Assembly (NCBI GenBank): GCA_002420235.1
Contig: DIHQ01000103.1
Coordinates: 1-25,389, forward strand
DNA: 25,389 nucleotides
Source: Flavobacteriales bacterium UBA5692
GTDB lineage: Bacteria > Bacteroidota > Bacteroidia > Flavobacteriales_D > Sanyastnellaceae
Direction of reading: 5' to 3'
Part shown: in pieces, positions 16,573-24,618 of the stretch
How the letters are laid out: each line of letters opens with the position of its first letter
Position numbering within the stretch: position 1 is the stretch's first letter
Program-made: the position numbers and the translations under genes
The notes under the pieces: model-generated
What the model saw: the letters and a program-made list of their open reading frames with translations, nothing else
The model's database searches: none
Told to the model about the DNA's origin: nothing

Positions 16573-17220
16573 ATGCCCGATTTCAATCGCAATCAAGCTT
16601 CACCGAAGGGTCACTTGCTCGTAAACCAAGCTCGGAGCTCGGCAGGGGCGGGACAATGGCAAAGTGCATTGATTGCTTTTGATGAAGCCGAGCGCGAAAA
16701 TCCAGCTTGGGTATACGATCCGGATTTTTTAAATGACCGGGCAGTTGCGCTATTCCACAACGATCGGGTAAATGAAAGTTTGGTACTGCTCGATCAGGCA
16801 ATCAATCTCCAGCCTAAGTACGGCTACCGTTACGCAGCGCGCGGTTGGATGAAGCAGTCTTTGCGAGATGTTAAGGGAGCTATTGCAGATTACAAGAAAG
16901 CACTTGAACTCGATCCAGAAGATGCCATTACATTAAACAATTTGGGCTTACTGGAGGAGCAAATAGGACGCATGCAGTCGGCCAGGGAACGATTTGCTGC
17001 AGCCGATGCTATGGACCGCATTTTGGACGAATCTCTTATCCCAAAAGAATCCATGGGTGAAACAGGTGGCCAAGCGCAACCCATACCACCTCTCTTACAT
17101 AAAGCACCTATCCCTGCCACGAACACCCCATGGGCCGAAGTGATCAGGGCGTTGTTAACTGAAGAAGGGAGAAAAGAATTCATTGACTTCATCCGCAATG
17201 GGTTTAAATTAAAGGGCTGA
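16573..17220 (+). CDS. Tetratricopeptide-repeat protein
   Basis: This is a 215-residue protein starting at the ATG of MPDFNRN; a TTG at 16561 would add four residues but is less likely. No signal peptide is seen, so it is probably cytoplasmic. At least three TPR-like helical hairpins are visible: GQWQSALIAFDEAERENP, NESLVLLDQAINLQPKYG, and the clearest, DVKGAIADYKKALELDPEDA followed by TLNNLGLLEEQIGRMQSAR. A Pro-rich linker (~165-185) leads to a short charged C-terminal helix ending in FKLKG. TPR proteins act as protein-protein scaffolds; I cannot name a partner. The gene ends 13 bases before the AddB-like gene and probably shares its transcript, but a role in recombination is only a guess from position. 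Confidence 0.8.
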   Translation: MPDFNRNQASPKGHLLVNQARSSAGAGQWQSALIAFDEAERENPAWVYDPDFLNDRAVALFHNDRVNESLVLLDQAINLQPKYGYRYAARGWMKQSLRDVKGAIADYKKALELDPEDAITLNNLGLLEEQIGRMQSARERFAAADAMDRILDESLIPKESMGETGGQAQPIPPLLHKAPIPATNTPWAEVIRALLTEEGRKEFIDFIRNGFKLKG

Positions 17221-17233
17221 AACGCACCGCTAT

Positions 17234-20044
17234 TTGACCAAGCTGCCCTCTTTTCTCACCAATCTGGCTCAACAGGTCATAGACCGTCCGAATCCGGAGC
17301 GGTGCCTGGTAATCCTGCCCAGCCAGCGCGCGGCGCGCAAATTTGAACGGAGTTGCGCGGCCTTGATGAGCAGCCCTGGCTGGCTGCCGACTGTCCGCAC
17401 CCTCAGCGTGGCGATTCAGCACCATACCACTTGGGTTCCCTTGGACGGGATGGAAGGATTGGCGTTGCTCTTCAGCCTTTGGAAAGACCTCCCCGCTACC
17501 GCAGATAGCGGACCACGCACATTTAATGCATTCATGCCATGGGGACGAATTGCACTTCGCGATTTCAATGAAATTGACCAGCATCTGCTTGATGCCCAAT
17601 CCGTATTCCAGAACCTCTGTGACATTGAAGGCATCGAGGACTGGAGCTTCGGGGACCCCGAAACCTTGAAACCCGGGCAACGGGCTTTCTTAAGGCAGTA
17701 TATGCAACTGGGGCCTTTGTACACGGCCTTCACGTCGAGACTTGCTGAGCGTAAGCAGGGGTATGCCGGCATGCTTGCACGTAAAGCCGCTTCGCTCACC
17801 AATACTGCTGATTACGACCACGTCTTCATTGGCGGCATGAGTGCTCTCACCCCTGCCGAAATGCAATTCCTCAAAGGGTATGAGCGGGCCAATAAATTGA
17901 CATGGGCGTGGGACGGTGATGTAAGTTATGTCGAACAAGACACAATCGAAGCGGGACTCTTCATCCGGGAGCAGATGCGGGAACGTGGAGCCGCGACCTC
18001 GGCATTACCTAATCGCCTGTCCCATGATCCGCCCGCTTTGTGCAAAGTCAATTGCAGCAGCGTAGTCACCGAATGCCAGTACATCCGGGAGGCAGTCACC
18101 GTCTTGAGCAAGGAGGAATTGGCGCGAACGGCCATCGTTTTGCCCGATGGCAGCCAGTTGCCCCTCTTACTCCAATCGCTCCCTGAAGGCCTTCAAAAAA
18201 ACTACAATGTCACTATGGGATTGGCGTGGTCCGAATCGCCGGCCAGCAGTTTTCTGCGTACCACCCACCGGCTCGTTCAAAGGAAACGCATGTCCTGGCA
18301 CCACGATGACATCCGTCGGGCGTTGAGCGAACCCCTCCTGCACGCCTGTAGTCCCGAGGCAGACTTCCACGAGGATGCCACACTGGTGTTGAATCAGATG
18401 GCTGCGAACAAATGGGCCTGGGTGTCAATGGGCCAATTGGCCGAGCTGTCAAGCGGTCCCGTACACGCCTTCTTCTCCGCCCTGAAACCATTGCTTACAA
18501 ACGAGGTGTCTGCGTTTCTATCGGCTTTAACAAAGTGGGTCAGCGAATTAAGCGCCCGACTTGATGAGGATGATGGAGATCCTTGGACGCAAATCGGCTG
18601 GGAGAAAGTTGCACACTGCACGGGACTCGTTCAGCGGTTTCAATCTAATCACGCCATCCTGTCCTCGCCGGAAGAAGCATGGAGCATGTTATTCAACAGC
18701 CTACAATCCCAGCGAATTGATTTGCTAGGAGAACCTGAGGAAGGACTGCAAATCATGGGCCTGATTGAGTCGCGGGCATTAGACTACGACCGAATTTTCC
18801 TGATGGATTGCAACGAAGGAACTTTACCTAAATCCTCCATGCCTGAGAGCTTTATTCCATTTGACCTCCGTCACATGTGGGGCCTTCCGGGACGCCACCA
18901 GCGTGAAGCCATCTTCGCCTACTACACCTACCGGCTTATGAACCGATCTAAGGAAATTCACTTTCTCTACCGTGGGCGGGATGAAGCGGCAGAACCCAGC
19001 CGGTACCTGCTTCAATTTGAACGCTCATTTAGGCCCAATGGCGTGGAGTTACTTCCCATCAAGCAGGTCAATGTACATAGCGCACTTCCAGGTAAGAGGC
19101 CCGAAATAAGGCCATTGGAGTGGACCCCCTGGGCCCAAAGCGAATTGGTGGAATGGGCCAATAGAGGCATCAGTCCCTCGGCCTGGAACACATTCATGGC
19201 GTGCAAAAGAGATTTCTATTACAAGTACATCCTACGCTTGCACGAGCAAGACGAGTTCGAAGACGAAATGACAGCCAGTACCTTTGGTACTATTGTGCAC
19301 AAAGTCCTGGAAGACGGCTTCAACTCCCTAAAAAGTCGAGTACTTAAGCCCGAAGATCTCGAAGCATTGATCCAGAATATTAGACCGTTGCTGCATACTT
19401 CAGTGGAAAAAGAATACAGTTTGGCGTTAACGGAAAGCGGTGAAAACTACCTGCATTTTGCAATTGCCGAGGCCACGTTACGCAAGCTGATCAGCGTTGA
19501 ACTAAAAGAATTACAAGGCGAACATGTGCGCACAGTGACCGCCGTTGAAGCCGACCTGAATCACGCGTTTTGCTTCGAAAACAGTCCCTTCGCATCGGTC
19601 CGACTGAACGGCAAAGCCGACCGCATCGACTTGGAAGAAGGCGAAGTGGTGGTCACCGACTACAAGACAGGTTCCGTCAAGGAATCGGAATTGGCCCTCA
19701 AAGGCGACTGGCTTGAACGCCTTGCCAAAGGCAAATCATCCAAGGCGCTGCAGCTCTTAATATACTCCGCCATAGCCTTGGAAACTCTTGGGCCTGATGA
19801 GACTCCACTATCGTCGGTGCAGTCAGGTATACGTTCCGGTAAGAACGCACGTGAGGGGTTATTGAAACTGAAAATCGACGGGCGCCACCGCATTACGCGG
19901 GAAGATGCCAGTCAATTACTAGGCTGGTTGGTAGAACAGCTCGAAGCATTATACAGCTCAACCCGCGGTTTGGAACACGAAACCGAAGCGCGATTTTGTG
20001 CGTATTGCACGGTATTGGACCCCTTACCCACGTATTTCAATTAA
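17234..20044 (+). CDS. addB: AddB-like PD-(D/E)XK nuclease, partner of the AddA-like helicase
   Basis: This 936-residue protein is predicted to be the second subunit of an AddAB-type end-resection complex. The N-terminal half is a degenerate helicase-like fold: VILPSQRAARKF (~26-37) sits where a Walker A would be, but no GxGKT is present. DYDRIFLMDCNEGTLPKS (~517-534) resembles the AddB segment with the D-x-NEG pattern. The C-terminal nuclease has His689 (FGTIVHKVLEDG), Asp796 (GKADRID), Asp809/Lys811 (VVTDYKTG) and Gln840/Tyr844, so it looks catalytically complete. Of the iron-sulphur cluster cysteines seen in classical AddB, Cys657 and the Cys922-x2-Cys925 pair are present but the last is missing. 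The start is TTG at 17234; the upstream frame has a stop at 17210 and no ATG between. The gene lies 13 bases after the TPR gene and 3 before the flippase gene. The symbol is by analogy. Confidence 0.85.
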   Translation: MTKLPSFLTNLAQQVIDRPNPERCLVILPSQRAARKFERSCAALMSSPGWLPTVRTLSVAIQHHTTWVPLDGMEGLALLFSLWKDLPATADSGPRTFNAFMPWGRIALRDFNEIDQHLLDAQSVFQNLCDIEGIEDWSFGDPETLKPGQRAFLRQYMQLGPLYTAFTSRLAERKQGYAGMLARKAASLTNTADYDHVFIGGMSALTPAEMQFLKGYERANKLTWAWDGDVSYVEQDTIEAGLFIREQMRERGAATSALPNRLSHDPPALCKVNCSSVVTECQYIREAVTVLSKEELARTAIVLPDGSQLPLLLQSLPEGLQKNYNVTMGLAWSESPASSFLRTTHRLVQRKRMSWHHDDIRRALSEPLLHACSPEADFHEDATLVLNQMAANKWAWVSMGQLAELSSGPVHAFFSALKPLLTNEVSAFLSALTKWVSELSARLDEDDGDPWTQIGWEKVAHCTGLVQRFQSNHAILSSPEEAWSMLFNSLQSQRIDLLGEPEEGLQIMGLIESRALDYDRIFLMDCNEGTLPKSSMPESFIPFDLRHMWGLPGRHQREAIFAYYTYRLMNRSKEIHFLYRGRDEAAEPSRYLLQFERSFRPNGVELLPIKQVNVHSALPGKRPEIRPLEWTPWAQSELVEWANRGISPSAWNTFMACKRDFYYKYILRLHEQDEFEDEMTASTFGTIVHKVLEDGFNSLKSRVLKPEDLEALIQNIRPLLHTSVEKEYSLALTESGENYLHFAIAEATLRKLISVELKELQGEHVRTVTAVEADLNHAFCFENSPFASVRLNGKADRIDLEEGEVVVTDYKTGSVKESELALKGDWLERLAKGKSSKALQLLIYSAIALETLGPDETPLSSVQSGIRSGKNAREGLLKLKIDGRHRITREDASQLLGWLVEQLEALYSSTRGLEHETEARFCAYCTVLDPLPTYFN

Positions 20045-20047
20045 TCG

Positions 20048-21526
20048 ATGGGCGTCATAGCTAAACAATCCGGATTTGCAGCCATCGCGCTCGGCGCAGG
20101 GATGGTCTTCGGTGCCTTGAACAACATCGTGGTGCTGCCCCGCGCGTTTGAAGGCAACGAGGTGATTTGGGGATTGGTGCGCATCATGACGTCGTGGGGC
20201 ATGATCTGCGCGGCCATATCCACCCTTGGTGCGCCGGGAGCCATCCTTCGGTTCCTGCATCGCTACGATGAAGTTGAGCGCGAAAAAAGCTTGAATTCCA
20301 TTCTCGCCATCGCCGCTTTCGGTATGCTCGCCACATTGACCATCCTCTGGAAATGGGGCGAAAGCTGGATTGTATGGCTGGATCCGGACAAAGGAGAGTT
20401 GTTGTCGCAAAACGTCCATTGGTTCCTCGTAATAGTCGCCATCATGAGCGCGTTGCATATTTTCCGCGCATGGCTCACATGGAAGCTTCGAACTGCTTTC
20501 ATCGCTTGGGTAGACGAACTCTGGCAAAAGACGAGCTACCTCACTCTCGGCACACTTCTACTGTTTGATTGGGTTTCAATCAAAGCCTTTGTGCCCTTGT
20601 ATATCGCCTCCTATGGCGTCTCTTTCCTCCTCATGGGAAGCACAAGCCTCGGCATGTTCAGTGGGCTACATAAAGGATTCAATCGTATTGACCTGCCTCG
20701 CTTTGCGGAATTCAGTGCCTTTAGCCTATTCTCAGGCGCTGCCGTGATCATCGCCACCCAATTGGACTACATCATGGTGGGCAAGTTTCTAGGACTGGAA
20801 GAAGTCCCCGTTTATACACTCGGATTTTTCATGGGTTCTGTAGTGGCCTTACCTCAGCGCGCAACATCTCGAATCATTCGTGGGATCGTTGCAGATAAAA
20901 TAAACCGCGACGACAACTCCAGCATTGGTCAGTTGAGCAAAAATTCCGCGCGGGTCAATTTCTTACTCATGGGTGCCCTCACGGCCGGGATATGGGCAGG
21001 TTTCGATCCGCTACAGCAACTTTTACCCCCAAAGTACCGTGGGCTTGAACTGGTCTTCTTATGCATTGCAGGTGCTCAGTTAATCTCAGGATTAAACGTT
21101 AGCAACAACAGCCACCTCGGGTACAGTGAGCATTATAGGATCTTACTCCCAGTCAACTTAGCATTGATTGTGGTTACAGTTGGAATGAATTACCTATTCC
21201 TCTTCGTTTTTAAGTGGGGCCTTACCGGTGCGGCCTTAGCTACTTTGGGCACGTTCGTATGGAACAACGGATGGCGCCTGCTCATTGTCCACCGTAAGTT
21301 TGGCGTGCACCCATTTACCTGGTCCATTCCAGTAATGTCGGGGATTGCCATTGCGTCTGCAATGCTTTTCCATTGGAGCGCAGGTACCATGGGTCTACAT
21401 CCGCTGATTGAGGCGATTGCGCAAGGAGCATTCGCCACTGGCACGTGCTTTACGGCGTGCTATGCCTTGGGATACTTTCCGGAATTGCGGGATGGCCTCC
21501 GACAACGGTTATCCTGGTGGCCCTAA
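20048..21526 (+). CDS. Polysaccharide/lipid-linked oligosaccharide flippase (Wzx-like, MOP superfamily)
   Basis: This 492-residue integral membrane protein has about 12-14 hydrophobic segments spread over its length. The opening GVIAKQSGFAAIALGAGMVF (2-21) with NNIVVLPRAF (~26-35) matches the first helices of the Bacteroidota flippases annotated as oligosaccharide or lipopolysaccharide biosynthesis proteins. ATQLDYIMVGKFLGLEEVPVY (TM7 region, from ~237) and GLTGAALATLGTFVWN (~394) are also typical. Such proteins turn undecaprenyl-linked sugars across the inner membrane for O-antigen, capsule or exopolysaccharide assembly. No glycosyltransferase or other polysaccharide gene is next to it, so the substrate is unknown. 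It starts three bases after the AddB-like stop and is presumably co-transcribed. Its stop is six bases from the stop of the convergent DUF2147 gene. Confidence 0.85.
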   Translation: MGVIAKQSGFAAIALGAGMVFGALNNIVVLPRAFEGNEVIWGLVRIMTSWGMICAAISTLGAPGAILRFLHRYDEVEREKSLNSILAIAAFGMLATLTILWKWGESWIVWLDPDKGELLSQNVHWFLVIVAIMSALHIFRAWLTWKLRTAFIAWVDELWQKTSYLTLGTLLLFDWVSIKAFVPLYIASYGVSFLLMGSTSLGMFSGLHKGFNRIDLPRFAEFSAFSLFSGAAVIIATQLDYIMVGKFLGLEEVPVYTLGFFMGSVVALPQRATSRIIRGIVADKINRDDNSSIGQLSKNSARVNFLLMGALTAGIWAGFDPLQQLLPPKYRGLELVFLCIAGAQLISGLNVSNNSHLGYSEHYRILLPVNLALIVVTVGMNYLFLFVFKWGLTGAALATLGTFVWNNGWRLLIVHRKFGVHPFTWSIPVMSGIAIASAMLFHWSAGTMGLHPLIEAIAQGAFATGTCFTACYALGYFPELRDGLRQRLSWWP

Positions 21527-21532
21527 TCGGAC

Positions 21533-21967
21533 TTATTTCTGCCGGAGCCAAGTCTGCGTGCGGAAAAACAAGAAGATGTACCCACGGACTTTCAATTGGT
21601 CCATGTTGTCTTCCTCCAGCCACATTTCACAGTCGTAGATTTTGCCATTCTTGGGATCACAAATTGTGCCGTCTTCCCATTCCATCGGCTTCACCTGCAC
21701 CATGTCCCGGACAATCTCCATGCCCAACGCAGGCTGGTCTTTGCGGTCGTCCTCGCACTTATCGCAAATGGGGTTCTGGTCCTCCTCTGGCAAACGGAAC
21801 AGCTCAATGACCTGACCGTAAATCTTACCGTCTCGCTCGGTGATTTCCACCACACTTTTGATCCGACCTGTTTCATCGTCTATGGTTTTCCATTTACCCA
21901 AAACAGGATTTTGAGTGAAAACTGTTGTTACAAAAAATGTCAGGACGAGGGTCAATGGAGATTTCAT
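21533..21967 (-). CDS. DUF2147 secreted protein
   Basis: This 144-residue protein has an N-terminal signal peptide (KSPLTLVLTFFVTTVFTQ) and is probably periplasmic. The mature protein opens with LGKWKTIDDETGRIKSVVEI, the standard DUF2147 start, and continues with GKIYGQVIELF, an ICDKCEDD cysteine pair, and GKIYDCEMWLE (~108-118), all typical. The fold is expected to be a small beta-barrel; no function is established for the family that I can state. Its ATG overlaps the stop of the yihY-like gene by four bases (ATGA), so it is the last gene of the nadC-yihY-DUF2147 operon. It ends almost tail to tail with the flippase gene. Confidence 0.9.
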   Translation of the reverse strand: MKSPLTLVLTFFVTTVFTQNPVLGKWKTIDDETGRIKSVVEITERDGKIYGQVIELFRLPEEDQNPICDKCEDDRKDQPALGMEIVRDMVQVKPMEWEDGTICDPKNGKIYDCEMWLEEDNMDQLKVRGYIFLFFRTQTWLRQK

Positions 21968-22935
21968 GATAAAGAGGTTTCAAATTGTTTTTCCGTATCC
22001 ATACGCGCGCGATTTATAGCTGCGTTGAGTTCAAATCCCAATAATAAAATGGAACTGATGGAATTCAACCATAAAAGGGTAATCAATAATGTCCCAAGCG
22101 AACCGTACAAGGAGTTGTACGATGCAAACTGGTCAATGAACCAGGAGAACGTAAAGGTCAAGAGCACAAACAAGGCCGTGGTTCCCGTGGCCCCGATTGA
22201 CCACCATTCCCAAGGATGCGACATTCGGTCGCCCACATTGTATAAGATGGTGACCGCTACATAAATCAAACCGAACGAGAGCGCCCAGCGGGCAACGGTT
22301 ACCAAAGGAATATTGATGCTGTCCAACCATCCCCTGGCTTCGGCCCAATTCAACACATCGCCCGCAAACCCAATCATGAATACGGCAAGCACGAGTAAGA
22401 TGGACAGCACCAACAAGAGCCCAATGGACAATAGGCGGAAGATCATCCAGTTTTGCTGAGGGCCTGCCGAGTGCGCACTTTGTCCAAAACCAAGCAGAAT
22501 AGCGTTGACACTATTGGAGGCGTAATACAGCAGTAGTACAACTCCTACGGACAGGAGTGTCCCTTGCCGCTGGCCAATGAGGTCAGAAACCGTCGACTCA
22601 AAAAGCTCAATGGCCTGCTTGGGGAAAAATTGTTCGAGGCTGAGCAGAACTTCTTCGGTCTCAAGCGGGGTGTACGGGATGATGCTCAAAAGCAAAATCA
22701 TGACCGGAAAAAAGGCCACGAACAAGCGAAAGCTGATAGCCGCCGAGCGGGTAGAAACCGAGCCGTTAACCAACCCTAAGAAGAAAAATCGACCGACGTC
22801 GTATACGTTCATCGACTTGTCCTTCCACGGGCGCACCCCGCGTAATACTTGGCGCAACCGGTCAAAGGCCTTATTCTGCTGAACCCAACGAAAAAACGGG
22901 CGATCCGGTACAATAGGAGGTTCGAGTTCAGCCAT
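21964..22935 (-). CDS. YihY/BrkB family inner-membrane protein
   Basis: This 323-residue protein begins with a cytoplasmic stretch of about 50 residues and then has around six membrane segments. Family landmarks are the amphipathic GSVSTRSAAISFRLFVAFFP (57-76), SVGVVLLLYYASNSVNAILLG (from ~125), RWALSFGLIYVAVTILYNVGD (from ~216), and YGSLGTLLITLLWL with a late LGFELNAAIN. YihY was once called RNase BN in error and BrkB was linked to serum resistance in Bordetella; the molecular function is not settled. It overlaps nadC by eight bases upstream and the DUF2147 gene by four bases downstream, so the three are co-translated. I recall rlmH, nadC and yihY being close together in other Flavobacteriia, which supports the assignment. 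Confidence 0.92.
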   Translation of the reverse strand: MAELEPPIVPDRPFFRWVQQNKAFDRLRQVLRGVRPWKDKSMNVYDVGRFFFLGLVNGSVSTRSAAISFRLFVAFFPVMILLLSIIPYTPLETEEVLLSLEQFFPKQAIELFESTVSDLIGQRQGTLLSVGVVLLLYYASNSVNAILLGFGQSAHSAGPQQNWMIFRLLSIGLLLVLSILLVLAVFMIGFAGDVLNWAEARGWLDSINIPLVTVARWALSFGLIYVAVTILYNVGDRMSHPWEWWSIGATGTTALFVLLTFTFSWFIDQFASYNSLYGSLGTLLITLLWLNSISSILLLGFELNAAINRARMDTEKQFETSLS

Positions 22936-23815
22936 TGAAAAATGTTGCCGATTTCAAACTAAAATCCATGCCCTTGACGCTGTGCGTGATCCAGCCCATA
23001 CTGACGAAATCAACGCCCGCCTCAGCATAGGCCCTGGCGTTGTCTGGTGTAATGCCCCCAGACGCCTCCAATGGGATAATCCGACCCCAACGTTTAACCA
23101 TGGCCGCCGCCTCGTCCGGGGTATGGTTATCCAGAAGCAGGCGATCAACTAGCGGCGAACCGTCGGGCTTTTGCCAAACATCGCGCGCCTCCATGGCAGC
23201 GTCGGCTTCCTCCGCATGTCGCACCTCCACCACGACGGGCACATTGAAATTCTTGGCGGTCAAGTACCGAGAAACGTTCTTCAGGGCCTGTCCCATGGAC
23301 CCCGCGTAATCAACATGGTTATCCTTAACGAGAATCATATCGTAAAGACCCATACGGTGATTGACCCCACCACCAATACGAACGGCCATTTTTTCAAATT
23401 CCCTCAAGCCCGGCGTGGTCTTACGTGTATCAAGTACAGCACATTTCGTTCCAGCAAATGAAGCCATAATTGCTGAAGTCCGGGTGGCAATCCCGCTCAT
23501 TCGCTGGATGAAATTCAAAGCCAATCGTTCTCCAATCAAGATGCTCTTAACGTCACCTGCAACCCGTAGGACCCTTTGTCCATCCTTGACGGTGTCCCCA
23601 TCACTGGTCAAAAGTTCACACATAAGGGTTGGATTAACCACACCGAAAACAAACTGAGCCACTTCCAATCCTGCGACTACTCCACCTTCTTTTGCCATAA
23701 TAAAACCTTCTTGCACCAAACCATCCGGCAACGAAGATTCAGATGTGCAGTCTCCCGTTCCCAAGTCCTCTTCCAAAGCGAACCGGATCAATCGCTCCAT
23801 TGATTGTGAAACCAT
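22928..23815 (-). CDS. nadC: Nicotinate-nucleotide pyrophosphorylase (quinolinate phosphoribosyltransferase, carboxylating)
   Basis: NadC turns quinolinate and PRPP into nicotinate mononucleotide, CO2 and pyrophosphate in de novo NAD synthesis, in the cytoplasm. The 295-residue length is normal. Signature segments are EEDLGTGDCTSE (~15-26), ERLALNFIQRMSGIAT (~96-111), DTRKTTPGLREFEKMA (~129-144), GGVNHRMGLYDMILVKDNH (~149-167), VVEVRHAEE, DRLLLDNHTPDE and PLEASGGITPDNA. These hold the Arg, Lys, His, Glu and Asp residues that line the substrate pocket, so the enzyme should be active. The start could be 23815 or the next Met at 23800; both leave a normal N-terminus. It is the first gene of the operon with yihY and the DUF2147 gene. 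The gap to divergent rlmH is only 27 bases. Confidence 0.96.
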   Translation of the reverse strand: MVSQSMERLIRFALEEDLGTGDCTSESSLPDGLVQEGFIMAKEGGVVAGLEVAQFVFGVVNPTLMCELLTSDGDTVKDGQRVLRVAGDVKSILIGERLALNFIQRMSGIATRTSAIMASFAGTKCAVLDTRKTTPGLREFEKMAVRIGGGVNHRMGLYDMILVKDNHVDYAGSMGQALKNVSRYLTAKNFNVPVVVEVRHAEEADAAMEARDVWQKPDGSPLVDRLLLDNHTPDEAAAMVKRWGRIIPLEASGGITPDNARAYAEAGVDFVSMGWITHSVKGMDFSLKSATFFNG

Positions 23816-23830
23816 GCAGCGAAGATAGAA

Positions 23831-23838
23831 TACCTTTG
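23831..23838 (+). promoter_or_regulatory. Predicted -7 promoter element for rlmH
   Basis: TACCTTTG matches TAnnTTTG exactly and is the same octamer as the element before the MbnP-like gene. It ends four bases before the GTG start of rlmH, so transcription would begin at or next to the start codon. A TTG at 23804-23806 lies in a roughly suitable -33 region, inside the nadC coding sequence. Confidence 0.5.
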
Positions 23839-23842
23839 CCTC

Positions 23843-24319
23843 GTGCAGATTACTTTATTGGCCACAGGAAAGACGCACTCCAGTTGGATTGCAAAAGGCA
23901 CTGAGATTTACGTGGACCGCATGCGCCACTACAGCAAATTCAAGTTTATTGAAACTCCCGATGCCAAGCTAAAGCAAAGTAAAAAAGACCCGACAGCAGT
24001 TCAGGAAGCCGAAGCCACCATATTAGATAAATTCATCACTGGAGTTGATTGCCTTATACTTTTTGATGAAAAGGGGAAGTCCATGGACTCACCTGCATTT
24101 TCAAGATACCTCCTTAATCTCCAGAATCGGGGACTACGCCACGTTATGTTCGTCATTGGTGGACCCTACGGCTTTGCTCCGCGCATCCGCTCGAAGGCCC
24201 ATGATTCAATAAGCTTGGGGGCCATGACATTTTCTCATCAAATGATTCGGCCATTTGCAGCGGAACAAATTTACCGCGCCCACACCATACTCAAAGGCGA
24301 ACCCTACCACCACACTTAA
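23843..24319 (+). CDS. rlmH: 23S rRNA (pseudouridine-1915-N3) methyltransferase
   Basis: RlmH is a SPOUT-class methyltransferase that uses S-adenosylmethionine to methylate the pseudouridine at position 1915 of 23S rRNA in assembled 70S ribosomes. The 158-residue length is exactly that of the family. The C-terminal knot is clear: FVIGGPYGF (~127-135), ISLGAMTFSHQMIRPF and EQIYRAHTILKGEPYHH at the end. The N-terminus MQITLLATGKT also fits and sets the start at a GTG (23843); no ATG upstream gives a better one. It is divergent from nadC with 27 bases between them, and convergent with atpC. Confidence 0.96.
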   Translation: MQITLLATGKTHSSWIAKGTEIYVDRMRHYSKFKFIETPDAKLKQSKKDPTAVQEAEATILDKFITGVDCLILFDEKGKSMDSPAFSRYLLNLQNRGLRHVMFVIGGPYGFAPRIRSKAHDSISLGAMTFSHQMIRPFAAEQIYRAHTILKGEPYHHT

Positions 24320-24328
24320 AGCGGTTCC

Positions 24329-24342
24329 GACCATAAATGGTC
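24329..24342. terminator. Small hairpin between convergent rlmH and atpC
   Basis: GACCA and TGGTC pair around a TAAA loop, in the 51-base gap between the two stop codons. On the plus strand the stem is followed by the pyrimidine-rich TCTCTTTC. The stem is short, so this is a weak candidate terminator. Confidence 0.3.
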
Positions 24343-24370
24343 ATCTCTTTCAAATGCTCTTCCAAACGGA

Positions 24371-24604
24371 TTACGCTGCGAGTACAGTTACCACGTTATT
24401 CAGCACCTCTACTGTCCCACCCTTCACCGCGAAACGCTCTTCTTTCCCTCCAGCTCTCACTAAAACTTCGCCGGTCTGCAGAGTAGTGATTAGAGGCGCA
24501 TGTCGATCCAGGATACCCATGCTCCCATCGGAACCTGGAAGGCCTACGTAGTCGGCTTCTCCGCTGAATAATGTGGCGTCTGGGGTAAGAATGTGTACCG
24601 TCAT
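24371..24604 (-). CDS. atpC: F1 ATP synthase epsilon subunit, short form
   Basis: The epsilon subunit joins the central stalk of F1F0 ATP synthase and can inhibit ATP hydrolysis. This protein has 77 residues and contains only the N-terminal beta-sandwich: VHILTPDATLFSGEADYVGL (3-22), DGSMGILDRHAPLIT and FAVKGGTVEVLNNVVTVLA. The C-terminal helical hairpin that gives the ~135-residue form its inhibitory arm is absent, ending in LAA and a TAA stop. From memory, short epsilon subunits are normal in Bacteroidota, though most I know are a little longer. The gene follows atpD by 14 bases; the other ATP synthase genes are not in view. Confidence 0.94.
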   Translation of the reverse strand: MTVHILTPDATLFSGEADYVGLPGSDGSMGILDRHAPLITTLQTGEVLVRAGGKEERFAVKGGTVEVLNNVVTVLAA

Positions 24605-24618
24605 CGTTTTACCCCGCT

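Noticed and set aside
21596..22264. 222-codon plus-strand open frame across the DUF2147 and YihY genes
   Set aside because: It is antisense to two clear family members that are translationally coupled, and its translation resembles no protein I know.
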